Origin: Acidobacteriota bacterium
GTDB taxonomy: Bacteria > Acidobacteriota > Terriglobia > Bryobacterales > Bryobacteraceae
Reading direction: 5' to 3'
NCBI GenBank assembly: GCA_026394055.1
Contig: JAPKYZ010000037.1
Span: 23,328-87,327 of the forward strand
DNA: 64,000 nucleotides
Shown: positions 18,680-26,602 of the stretch, piece after piece
Layout: each line of letters opens with the position of its first letter
Position numbering within the stretch: position 1 is the first letter of the stretch
Notes under the pieces: model-generated
What the model saw: only the letters and a program-made list of their open reading frames with translations
The model's database searches: none
What the model was told of the DNA's origin: nothing
Translations under genes and position numbers: made by a program

Positions 18680-20587
18680 GTGAGGATCCCCACTTTTCCT
18701 GTGGCTACAACTGTACTTCCACCGCTGCCAACCTCGTTATCTCGCGCTGCAGAATTTCGCCGCGAGTTCCAGAGCCGTGTCCTGATCGCTGATGGCGCGA
18801 TGGGCACGATGCTGTATGGCAAAGGTATTTTCATCAACCGCTGCTTTGACGAGTTGAATCTGTCGTCGCCGGGCCTGGTGAAGGAAGTCCATCAGGATTA
18901 CGTCAAGGTGGGCGCCGAGGTCCTGGAGACCAATACGTTTGGGGCAAACCGCATGCGGCTGGCCGCATTTGGCCAGGCGCACAACCTGAAGGCGATCAAC
19001 CATGCGGGCGTGAAGCTGGCGCGCGAAGCGGCGGGAGAGCGGGCATTCGTGGCCGGGGCGCTGGGTCCGCTGGGAGTGCGGATTGAGCCGCTGGGGCCGA
19101 CCTCGTTCGACGAAGCCTATGCGGCATTTTTCGAGCAAGCCGAGGCGCTGGTGGAAGCAGGTGTCGACCTGCTGATCCTGGAGACGTTCTGGAATCTGGA
19201 TGAAGTGCGGCAGGCGGTGCGGGCATGCCGGGCGGCCGCGGGCGAAGAGATGGTGATCATCGCGCACGTCACGGTGAACGACGATGGCACGATGAGCGGC
19301 GCGCCGATCGAGGTATTCACGCGGGCCCTGGATGAGCTGCCGGTGGACGCGATCGGGCTGAATTGTTCTACAGGGCCGAAGCCAATGCTCGAGACGATTG
19401 AGCAGATGGCGCACTTCACCAACAAGCCGTTGAGCGCCATGCCCAACGCCGGGCTGCCGGTGATGGTGGAAGGCCGGCACATGTACATGAGTTCGCCCGA
19501 GTACATGGCGCAGTACGCGCGGCGGTTCCTGCAGGCAGGCGTGAAGTTGATCGGCGGCTGCTGCGGCACAACGCCCGCGCACATCAAAGAGATCCGGAGC
19601 GAAGTCCGGTCCATGCAGCCGATGACGAAGCAGTTGAGCGTCACGGTGGAAGCGCCGCAGGCTCGCGCGAAGGCGATGCCGAAGGTGGAAGTGGCGGACA
19701 AGAGCGGCCTGGGCAAAAAGCTGGCCGATGGTAAGTTCGTCGCCTTTGTCGAAATTCTCCCGCCGCGTGGCGTAGATCCCACCAAGGAAGTGGAAGGCGC
19801 CAAGCTTTGCGCGGAGGCAGGGATTGATTGCATCAACGTGCCCGATGGGCCGCGCGCTTCTGCTCGCTTGTCGGCGCAGATCACCTGCATGGAGATCCAG
19901 AAGCGCGCCGGGATTGAAGCGGTGCTGCACTTCTGCTGCCGGGACCGCAACATTCTGGGCATCCAAAGCGAGCTGCTGGGCGCGCACACGCTGGGGGTCC
20001 GCAACCTGATCTGCATTACGGGCGACCCGCCACGCATGGGCACCTATCCGGATGCGACGGCGGTGTTCGATGTCGATTCGATTGGCCTGGTGAACATCGT
20101 CAACAACCTGAACCATGGCCTGGACATTGGCGGCAACCCGATGGGCTCGCAAACGGCGCTGCTGATCGGCGTAGGCGCCAATCCCGGCGCTCCGAACATG
20201 GATGAGGAGCATCGCCGGTTTGAATGGAAGATGCAGGCCGGGGCCGAGTATGTGGTCACCCAGCCCGTGTTTGATCTCCAGATGCTGGAAGCGTTTATGA
20301 AGCGCGTGGAGCGCTTTAAGGTACCGGTGATCGCTGGCATCTGGCCGCTGACCAGTTATCGCAACGCCGAGTTCATGGTGAACGAACTGCGGGTTCCGGT
20401 GCCAGAGCACTATATGGAACGCATGCGTTTGGCCGATACAGCGGAGAAGGCCCGCGCCGAGGGTGTGGCCATTGCCCAGGAGATGGTCGAGCAATGCCGC
20501 CCGATGGTGCAAGGCGTACAATTGAGCGCACCATTTGGCCGCTACTCGATGGCGATTGAGGTCGCCTCCGCCATCGGGCCGCGGTAG
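18680..20587 (+). CDS. bifunctional homocysteine S-methyltransferase / methylenetetrahydrofolate reductase
   Basis: 635 aa fusion. Residues ~35-310 form a homocysteine S-methyltransferase barrel with DGAMGTMLYGKG at the start, NCSTGP in the middle and the zinc-binding Cys pair GGCCGTTPAHI at the end. Residues ~345-635 form the FAD-dependent MTHFR barrel (FVEILPPRGVDP, LICITGDPPRMGTYPDA, FEWKMQAGAEYVVTQPVFD). The MTHFR half would make 5-methyl-THF, and the methyltransferase half transfers a methyl group to homocysteine for methionine synthesis. The same fusion is known in Firmicutes (YitJ) and other phyla. Start: GTG 18680 (9 nt after TAAACT) or GTG 18701. Confidence 0.94.
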   Translation: MRIPTFPVATTVLPPLPTSLSRAAEFRREFQSRVLIADGAMGTMLYGKGIFINRCFDELNLSSPGLVKEVHQDYVKVGAEVLETNTFGANRMRLAAFGQAHNLKAINHAGVKLAREAAGERAFVAGALGPLGVRIEPLGPTSFDEAYAAFFEQAEALVEAGVDLLILETFWNLDEVRQAVRACRAAAGEEMVIIAHVTVNDDGTMSGAPIEVFTRALDELPVDAIGLNCSTGPKPMLETIEQMAHFTNKPLSAMPNAGLPVMVEGRHMYMSSPEYMAQYARRFLQAGVKLIGGCCGTTPAHIKEIRSEVRSMQPMTKQLSVTVEAPQARAKAMPKVEVADKSGLGKKLADGKFVAFVEILPPRGVDPTKEVEGAKLCAEAGIDCINVPDGPRASARLSAQITCMEIQKRAGIEAVLHFCCRDRNILGIQSELLGAHTLGVRNLICITGDPPRMGTYPDATAVFDVDSIGLVNIVNNLNHGLDIGGNPMGSQTALLIGVGANPGAPNMDEEHRRFEWKMQAGAEYVVTQPVFDLQMLEAFMKRVERFKVPVIAGIWPLTSYRNAEFMVNELRVPVPEHYMERMRLADTAEKARAEGVAIAQEMVEQCRPMVQGVQLSAPFGRYSMAIEVASAIGPR

Positions 20588-20629
20588 TTTTGGGCGCAAG
20601 GCATCAACATAGAAGGGTCAACTGACGCT

Positions 20630-21268
20630 GTGGCCACTGACTTAATCGAGATCGACCAGGAACAACCCGCCGCCAGTGCGATTGAGCGCGCGGCGGCGGA
20701 GATTCGCCAAGGCAAAGTGGTGGCGATTCCCACCGACGCTCTCTACGTGCTGGTGGCGGACCCGTTCAATCTCGCTGCCGTCGGCCGCGTGTTTGCGGCA
20801 AAGGGGCGCGAAACGCAGCGTTCGCTCCCGCTGTTTGTCAGCGACCTGCTGATGGCTGAAGAGATGGTCTCCGAAATGACCAGCCGCTTCCAACTGCTGG
20901 CGCGGCGGTTTTGGCCCGGCCCGTTGACGATCATCACCTCAGCTGCACCGAACATCCCCTTGAAGGTCACCGGGCACACCGGCCGCTTGGCACTGCGCCA
21001 ATCCCGGTCGCCGGTGGTGAAAGCGCTGCTTGATTGGCTGGCGCAGCCACTGATCGCCACCTCCGCCAATCTCTCCGGCCAGCCCACCTGCCGCAGTGGC
21101 ATTGATGTGTTCGGCATGATGGACGGCACCGTGAATCTGGTGCTCGATGGCGGCCTGTGTGTGGGCCAAGGCTCCACCACCATTGACATCACGGAGCCCT
21201 ACTGGCGTGTGATCAAGGAAGGCGCGATCGAAGAGAAAGAGATCGCGGAAGTGTTGAAGGCGCCTTAG
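20630..21268 (+). CDS. Sua5/YrdC/YwlC family L-threonylcarbamoyladenylate synthase
   Basis: 212 aa. The family makes threonylcarbamoyl-AMP from Thr, bicarbonate and ATP for the tRNA t6A modification. Visible motifs: GKVVAIPTDALYVLVADP (usual consensus PTDTxYGL), KGRETQRSLPLFVSD (KRxxxxPL region), FWPGPLTII and IATSANLSGQP. The threonine-site strand is altered (ALYVL for TVYGL) and KR is KGR, so it may be a divergent paralogue and not the main TsaC. GTG start at 20630. Its stop codon overlaps that of the PIN gene on the other strand. Confidence 0.87.
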   Translation: MATDLIEIDQEQPAASAIERAAAEIRQGKVVAIPTDALYVLVADPFNLAAVGRVFAAKGRETQRSLPLFVSDLLMAEEMVSEMTSRFQLLARRFWPGPLTIITSAAPNIPLKVTGHTGRLALRQSRSPVVKALLDWLAQPLIATSANLSGQPTCRSGIDVFGMMDGTVNLVLDGGLCVGQGSTTIDITEPYWRVIKEGAIEEKEIAEVLKAP

Positions 21269-21741
21269 GCGGAAACAGCTGCCACCACCTGGTGAAAGTT
21301 CGCCACCGGCAGGCCCAGCCAGACCAGTTGATTGAGCAGTGCCACGTCTACGGTGATGACGGTACTCGCGGTGTTCGCCGCCGCGTCAATGATTGAGGCA
21401 TCGGCAAGGCCAAGGTGGTCAAACCAGTCTTCAGCGGTCACGCGGCGGCTGGGGACATAAAGCTCGATCAGCTCATCCACCAGTTGACGCAGTTGGTCGT
21501 GAAGCTCACTGGGCAGCAGATTGCTGGTCTCTGTGAGCAGATTGGGAGTCGCCACGATCTGAGCAGACTCTTTCAGCAGAGCGTTCAGCACGTTGTAGTG
21601 AAGACTCGAGAACCCCTGGTTCGCGGTGCGCTTGAACCGGGCGATGCGGTCGGGATCAGCCCGGCCAACGACGAGCAGGAGCAGTACATTCGCATCGACG
21701 ATGACCGATCGCGCAGGTAGCGGGTCAGGCCATTCAATCAT
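21265..21741 (-). CDS. PIN domain protein (putative toxin)
   Basis: 158 aa. It has the four acidic positions of PIN nucleases: VIVDANVLLLL (D17), LLTETSNLL (E), HLGLADASII (D) and VITVDVALLNQ (D). PIN proteins cut RNA, usually as VapC-type toxins. The start overlaps by 8 nt the end of the small gene upstream (21734-22027), the usual order antitoxin then toxin. It is longer than typical VapC (~130 aa) because of an insert after the first strand. Confidence 0.82.
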   Translation of the reverse strand: MIEWPDPLPARSVIVDANVLLLLVVGRADPDRIARFKRTANQGFSSLHYNVLNALLKESAQIVATPNLLTETSNLLPSELHDQLRQLVDELIELYVPSRRVTAEDWFDHLGLADASIIDAAANTASTVITVDVALLNQLVWLGLPVANFHQVVAAVSA

Positions 21742-22027
21742 TCTTCGTGGGCCGCGCCAGTAGCGACATCACCGTTCCGTCCACCTTGGAAAGCGTCACA
21801 ACCCGGTAGTCTCGATTGGGTGCCAGCAACAGATCTCCAAATGTTCCATTCGGCCGGCCTACGGGGCTGAAGTGGTGCGCAGGCCGGCTAACGGTAATCC
21901 GCCACACTTGCGTTCCGCGCTCGTTGTCTGAATTGATCTCATCCAATACGACTCGCTCCATCGGCTCTTCGGCCATCTGCGAGAAGTATTCGCGGGCAAT
22001 CTTGACAGCTTCTTTGGCGTCCACCAT
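21734..22027 (-). CDS. hypothetical protein, probable partner of the PIN protein
   Basis: 97 aa, not recognised by sequence. It begins VDAKEAVKIAREYFSQMAEE, a helix, then a beta-rich part (QVWRITVSRP and RDYRVVTLSKVDGTVMSLL), similar in outline to small PepSY-like or GSU-type domains. Its gene overlaps the PIN gene by 8 nt, so the two are co-translated, and the order suggests an antitoxin. The ATG at 22027 lies 6 nt after TAGACT (22034-22039). Function is inferred from position only. Confidence 0.6.
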   Translation of the reverse strand: MVDAKEAVKIAREYFSQMAEEPMERVVLDEINSDNERGTQVWRITVSRPAHHFSPVGRPNGTFGDLLLAPNRDYRVVTLSKVDGTVMSLLARPTKND

Positions 22028-22115
22028 ACCCTCAGTCTAGCGCCGCCGGAAGGCGTGAACACGTGCGTCCGAACGGTGATACGATACCGGCAACGCTCCA
22101 GGGAGAGTGCACCTT

Positions 22116-25100
22116 ATGAAACATATCCTCCGATCTTTGTTGATTGGCGCCGCCCTTGCGGCCGTCACGCCAGTCTCAGCCCAAGTCGCCTCCGCCGAAG
22201 TCAGCGGAACTGTAGTCGACCCGTCCGGCGCAGGTGTTGCCAGCGCCAAGGTCATCGCGACCAACAAAGCAACCAACGTCGCCCGCGAGACGGTCACCAG
22301 CCCCGCCGGGGCCTATCTCATCAACCTGCTGCCGCCCGGTGACTACACCCTCACCGTCGAAGCCGCCGGCTTTCGCAAGCTCTCTCAGACCGGCCTCACG
22401 CTGCAGATCAATCAGCAGGCCCAGCTCGACCTCACGCTCCAGGTCGGCCAGGTGAATGAAACGGTTGAGGTCACGGCCGCCGCCCCGCTGCTCCAGTCCG
22501 AAGCATCCTCGCTTGGTACCGTCGTCAGTGAAAAGCTGGTCAACCAGCTTCCGTTGAACGGCCGCAACTTTATCCAGCTGGCCACCCTCAGCCCCGGCGT
22601 CAACGGCGTCGGCTTCTCCGCCGGCGGCACCATCATGAGCGGCAGCCGCCCCGATGACCGCCGCCCCGGCACCGAAATCTTTTCCAACGGCAACCGCGAA
22701 GGGTCGAACAACTTCCTGTACGACGGCATCGACAACAACGAGCGCCTAACGCTCTCCATCGTCCTGCGCCCCGCCGTCGAAGCCGTTCGCGAATTCAAGA
22801 TCCAAACCAACATGTACTCCGCCGACGTGGGCCGCAACTCCGGTGCCGTCGTCGACGTCATCACCAAGTCCGGCACCAACGACTTCCACGGCTCGGCGTT
22901 TGAGTTTCTGCGCAACTCCGCCATGGACGCCCGCAACTTCTTCAGCCCCAAAGGCACGGCCTTCCCGTCCTTCCGCCTGAACCAGTTCGGCTTCTCGCTC
23001 GGTGGCCCCGTGCTTCTGCCCAAGCTCTACAATGGCAAAAACCGGACCTTCTTCTTTGTCGACTACGAAGGCTATCGCCGCGCCTCCCAGCAGCTTCTGC
23101 TCGGCAATATTCCCACCGTCAAAATGCGCACCGGTGACTTCACTGAAGCCGCGAACGTCTACGACCCGCTCTCCACCCGCGCCGCTGGCGCTGGCTTCAC
23201 CCGCGATCAGTTCCCCGGCAACGTCATCCCGGCCAACCGGTTCGATCCCATTGCCCTCAAGATGATCCGCGCCTACCCCACGCCCACCAGCCCGGCCCGC
23301 TTCAACAACTACCTGGCCAACCTGGTCCAGAAGCAGGATTGGAATCAGGGCGACGTCCGCGTCGATCACCAGATCACGCCCCGTGACCTGTTCTTCGCCC
23401 GCTGGTCCATCCAGAACACCGAGACCCGCGTCCCCAGTTCGTACCCCACCACCACGATCGCCGGTATCAACCGCCCGGTAAACCTGGGTGACGAAGGCTC
23501 CTTCGCCGGCACCAGCTTTGCTCCCACGCAGCACGCCGTGGCCAGCTATGCCAAGGTCATCACCCCGGCCCTGATCAACGAGCTCCGCGTCGGCTTTGCG
23601 CGCTTCCGCCTGGACTACACCGCCGATCAGTTTGAACCCGGAGCAGCTCTCGGCAACCAGTTGGGCGTGCCCAACGCCAACGTCACGCCCAACGAACAGA
23701 ACCTGCCCATCTTCTCGCCCGCCAGCTACATCGGCATCGGCCAGACCCGCTCGCTGCCCATCTTCCGCCGCGAGAATACGTTCCAGTACGTGGACAACGT
23801 CACCTACACCGTCGGCCGCCACACCCTCAAATTTGGTGGCGACTTCCGCCGCCGGCAGTTGACGATTTATCAGACCAACGCTGGCAACGGCCGTTTCAAC
23901 TTCTCGCAAGCCCTCACTGACTCTCGCGCCGGCTCCGGTGGTGATTCCATGGCCAGCTTCATCTTGGGCTACGCCACCACCATCCAGCACGACTACACCC
24001 AGAACTGGCCCGGCCAGCGCGGCTCCGAAATCGGCACCTACTTCGCCGACGACTGGCGCGTGAACAAGAAGCTGACCATCAACCTGGGCATTCGCTGGGA
24101 CTACTACAGCCCCTATTACGAAGTCGCCAACCGCTGGGCCAACTTCAACATCAACACCGGCAAGCTGGACATCGCGGGCCAGAACGGGGTCGACAAGTAC
24201 GCGGGCATCAAGCCCTACTACAAAAACTTCGGTCCCCGCTTCGGCTTCGCTTACTCGCTCGGCGCCCACTCGGTCATCCGCGGCGGCTACGGCCTGTTCT
24301 ACAACCCGACCGGCAGCGAAGCCGGCGCCCTACGCCTGTTCCGCAACGTGCCCTTCGGTTCCACCGTCACCATCACCCCGGGCGACATCAACCCCGGAAC
24401 TCGCGTGATGGACGGCTTCGCGCCCCTGGTGCCCGTCGACTTTAAGACTCAACCCTTCGGCACCATGACCGCCGTCGACCCCAACTTCCGCCCCTCGTTC
24501 GCGCAGCAGTTCAACCTCACGGCCGAACATGAGATCGCTCCCGCGGCGTTGGTCGTCAAAGCGGCGTTGGTCGGCAATCTCGGCCGCCATCTCTACAACA
24601 CCTACGATGCCAACCAGCCCATCCCCGGCTCCGCGGCCCTCAACACCCGCCGCCCGTTCTTCGCCATTAACCCCAGCCTTGCCGGTGTGAACTACTTCAC
24701 CGTCAACGGCCTGTCGAACTACTACGCCCTGCAGGTCACGGTCGACAAGCGCATGGCCAAGGGTCTGAATGGCCTGTTCGGTTACACCTGGGCCCACGCC
24801 ATCGACAACGTTCCGCTGGAATTCGGCGGCGGCAGCTCCGGCCCGCTCCCGCAGGATCCGCGCAACATCCGCCCCGAACGCGGCAACTCCATCATCGACA
24901 TCCGCCATCGCCTCACCGCCAGCTATCTCTACTCGCTCCCGTTCGGCAAGGGTAGGAGCTTCCTGAACCGCGGCGGCTTGTCCGATCTGATCATTGGCGG
25001 CTGGCAGACCAATGGCGTCCTCGCCATCCAGTCCGGCCTACCGTTCACGCCCACGCTGAACACCTCCACCACCAACGGCACGGCCAGCCGGCCCGATTCC

Positions 25101-25427
25101 AACGGCAGCAAGGGCAACGACCCCCACACGCTGCAGCGCTGGTTCGACCCCTCTGTCTTCACCACCCCGGCTCCGTTCACGTACGGCAACGCTGGCCGTA
25201 ACGTCCTGTTTGGACCCGGCCGCTGGAATTGGGACATGTCGCTCTTTAAGAACTTCGTGATCCGTGACCAGATGCGCTTTGAACTGCGCGCCGAAGGCTT
25301 CAACGTCTTCAACCACCCGCAGTTCGGCCAGCCCAACGCCGCCGTTGGCAACGCCCAGGTGGGCGCCATCACCAGCACCGTCGGCAACCCCCGGCAGCTG
25401 CAATTGGGCCTCCGCTTCCAGTTCTGA
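22116..25427 (+). CDS. Oar-like TonB-dependent outer-membrane receptor with carboxypeptidase-regulatory domain
   Basis: 1103 aa. A signal peptide (LRSLLIGAALAAVTPVSAQ) precedes a CarboxypepD_reg-like Ig fold (residues ~25-110; GTVVDPSGAGVASAKVIATN, then GAYLINLLPPGDYTLTVEAAGF). The plug domain follows (QLPLNGRNFIQLATLSPGV, YDGIDNNERL, NSGAVVDVITKSGTNDFHGS), then a long beta-barrel ending in aromatic LQLGLRFQF as outer-membrane proteins do. Such receptors are a hallmark of Acidobacteria (many per genome) and probably import or bind large carbohydrates or peptides. The ATG at 22116 has GGGAGAG 8 nt upstream. A terminator follows at 25462. Confidence 0.95.
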   Translation: MKHILRSLLIGAALAAVTPVSAQVASAEVSGTVVDPSGAGVASAKVIATNKATNVARETVTSPAGAYLINLLPPGDYTLTVEAAGFRKLSQTGLTLQINQQAQLDLTLQVGQVNETVEVTAAAPLLQSEASSLGTVVSEKLVNQLPLNGRNFIQLATLSPGVNGVGFSAGGTIMSGSRPDDRRPGTEIFSNGNREGSNNFLYDGIDNNERLTLSIVLRPAVEAVREFKIQTNMYSADVGRNSGAVVDVITKSGTNDFHGSAFEFLRNSAMDARNFFSPKGTAFPSFRLNQFGFSLGGPVLLPKLYNGKNRTFFFVDYEGYRRASQQLLLGNIPTVKMRTGDFTEAANVYDPLSTRAAGAGFTRDQFPGNVIPANRFDPIALKMIRAYPTPTSPARFNNYLANLVQKQDWNQGDVRVDHQITPRDLFFARWSIQNTETRVPSSYPTTTIAGINRPVNLGDEGSFAGTSFAPTQHAVASYAKVITPALINELRVGFARFRLDYTADQFEPGAALGNQLGVPNANVTPNEQNLPIFSPASYIGIGQTRSLPIFRRENTFQYVDNVTYTVGRHTLKFGGDFRRRQLTIYQTNAGNGRFNFSQALTDSRAGSGGDSMASFILGYATTIQHDYTQNWPGQRGSEIGTYFADDWRVNKKLTINLGIRWDYYSPYYEVANRWANFNINTGKLDIAGQNGVDKYAGIKPYYKNFGPRFGFAYSLGAHSVIRGGYGLFYNPTGSEAGALRLFRNVPFGSTVTITPGDINPGTRVMDGFAPLVPVDFKTQPFGTMTAVDPNFRPSFAQQFNLTAEHEIAPAALVVKAALVGNLGRHLYNTYDANQPIPGSAALNTRRPFFAINPSLAGVNYFTVNGLSNYYALQVTVDKRMAKGLNGLFGYTWAHAIDNVPLEFGGGSSGPLPQDPRNIRPERGNSIIDIRHRLTASYLYSLPFGKGRSFLNRGGLSDLIIGGWQTNGVLAIQSGLPFTPTLNTSTTNGTASRPDSNGSKGNDPHTLQRWFDPSVFTTPAPFTYGNAGRNVLFGPGRWNWDMSLFKNFVIRDQMRFELRAEGFNVFNHPQFGQPNAAVGNAQVGAITSTVGNPRQLQLGLRFQF

Positions 25428-25461
25428 GCGAACGCCACCTCAAGGTGGCACCAAACAATAC

Positions 25462-25500
25462 AAAGGGGGCGACCGTGATGGCCGCCCCCTTTGCTTTTTT
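25462..25500 (+). terminator. Rho-independent terminator after the TonB receptor
   Basis: AAAGGGGGC (25462-25470) pairs with GCCCCCTTT (25484-25492), followed by GCTTTTTT. It lies 35 bp past the receptor stop codon and just before the convergent PEP-CTERM gene. Confidence 0.9.
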
Positions 25501-25520
25501 GAGAACCGTTGATCCTTCAG

Positions 25521-26129
25521 TTACGCGGAGCGCTTGCGGAGCACCAGCAGAGCCACGGCTCCGGAGATCATCAGCGCGATGCTGCCCGGCTCCGGCGCGT
25601 CGACACTGGCTACTGCCGCGGTTTCGGTGAGCTGCACGTTGTCGAGCAGAATGCCCACGTTGTCGCCACCCTGGTGCGAAAACATGATGGAAGCGGTGCC
25701 CGTGGTGGGAGCCACCCAAGAGAGCATGTAGGTGGCCAGGGCGCCATTGGACGCCAGCGTGTACAGCTGCGAGGCGCTGCCCACCGAAACGACCATCGAA
25801 TCCGGACCGTAGCCGCGGCGGTTGCCGTTCATGTCCCAGGTGAGTTCATACGTTGCGCCCTGGATAGTGCTGAAGCTGCGCGACAAGTCCCCAGCGTTGT
25901 GGGTGGACCCATCCATGTCGATGCACTTGGTGCCATTGGCGCACAGACCACTGAAGTACCCCGGTCCGATGACGTCCACGGTACCGTTGGTAACCGTCCA
26001 GCCGCTGGGCGTCGTGTTCAACGCATAGCCGTTGCCTTCGAAGTTGTCTGACAGGATCACACCCGCAAAGCTGGGCAAGGCGAGGCAGAATACCGCCGTC
26101 ATGGTTCGCGAAATCATTTGTTTGATCAT
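25521..26129 (-). CDS. PEP-CTERM sorting domain protein
   Basis: 202 aa exported protein. N-terminal signal peptide (MTAVFCLALPSFAG), a beta-rich body resembling choice-of-anchor/DUF642-type domains (ILSDNFEGNGYALNTTPSGW, LDNVQLTET), and a C-terminal sorting tail: PEPGS, a hydrophobic helix, then RKRSA. The PEP-CTERM tail is cleaved by an exosortase, and such proteins are surface or exopolysaccharide-associated. No exosortase is in this window. The start ATG has GGAG 8 nt upstream. Confidence 0.88.
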   Translation of the reverse strand: MIKQMISRTMTAVFCLALPSFAGVILSDNFEGNGYALNTTPSGWTVTNGTVDVIGPGYFSGLCANGTKCIDMDGSTHNAGDLSRSFSTIQGATYELTWDMNGNRRGYGPDSMVVSVGSASQLYTLASNGALATYMLSWVAPTTGTASIMFSHQGGDNVGILLDNVQLTETAAVASVDAPEPGSIALMISGAVALLVLRKRSA

Positions 26130-26602
26130 CTAGGTTCTCCGGTTGCCCTATGGGGTCTCTTCGTCATTTGGGGGAACGCCTTGCGGTGTTTCCCATGAAT
26201 TGAAGTTTGCCGCTCGCGGTGCTCGGGTCAAATGCATCGGCGGTACCGGTACGGACCATGGTGACGAGCTATCGAGTGGGCTACGGGCGGGCAAGAGCCT
26301 GCTCAGCAATCAACCCAAGCGCAACCGTGGCGCAGTTTTAGTAAACTGCGGCTGTCTATGCGCTCGCGCTTTTCATTGCGGGTCCTCGGAGCTCTCACAG
26401 CGACATGACTGGTGCGGCCTCAGCAGATGGCGGGCCGGGGGCAGGCGTGAAGGGCGGGCGAGCGATCGGGTCCACTGATGAGATCGGCCTTAAGGCCGTC
26501 GATGACTGTCACCACGTCTCCGACCTGCACGCGACGATTCGCACCTGATGAGGCTGGACCATACAAAGCTGACCTACGTCTACCAGGGCATGAACCAGGG
26601 GC
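26130..26602. other. Gene-free leader/intergenic region
   Basis: 473 bp between the PEP-CTERM and phosphatase genes, both on the minus strand. It contains a perfect palindrome at 26331-26350. The minus-strand stretch 26140-26215, upstream of the PEP-CTERM gene, is rich in short stems and may be a structured leader. I see no gene. Confidence 0.5.
26331..26350. promoter_or_regulatory. Perfect 8-bp dyad (possible operator)
   Basis: CGCAGTTT TAGT AAACTGCG, 200 bp upstream of the PEP-CTERM start. It has the size of a dimeric repressor site or a small hairpin without a T tract. No known regulator can be named. Confidence 0.4.

Noticed and set aside
18737..20599. 620-aa open frame on the minus strand opposite the methyltransferase/MTHFR gene
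   Set aside because: Antisense shadow of a high-GC gene; rich in His/Arg/Gln, no family signature, and the plus-strand protein is clear.
22746..24269. 507-aa open frame antisense to the TonB receptor
   Set aside because: Val/Gly/Asp-rich shadow frame without motifs.
26140..26240. c-di-GMP-I (GEMM) riboswitch upstream of the PEP-CTERM gene
   Set aside because: Only loose pieces (GGCAAAC, CCGCAAGGC, GGGCAACCGG) are present; the conserved GACGCAAAGCC core and receptor pairing are missing, so I keep it as a question and not a feature.
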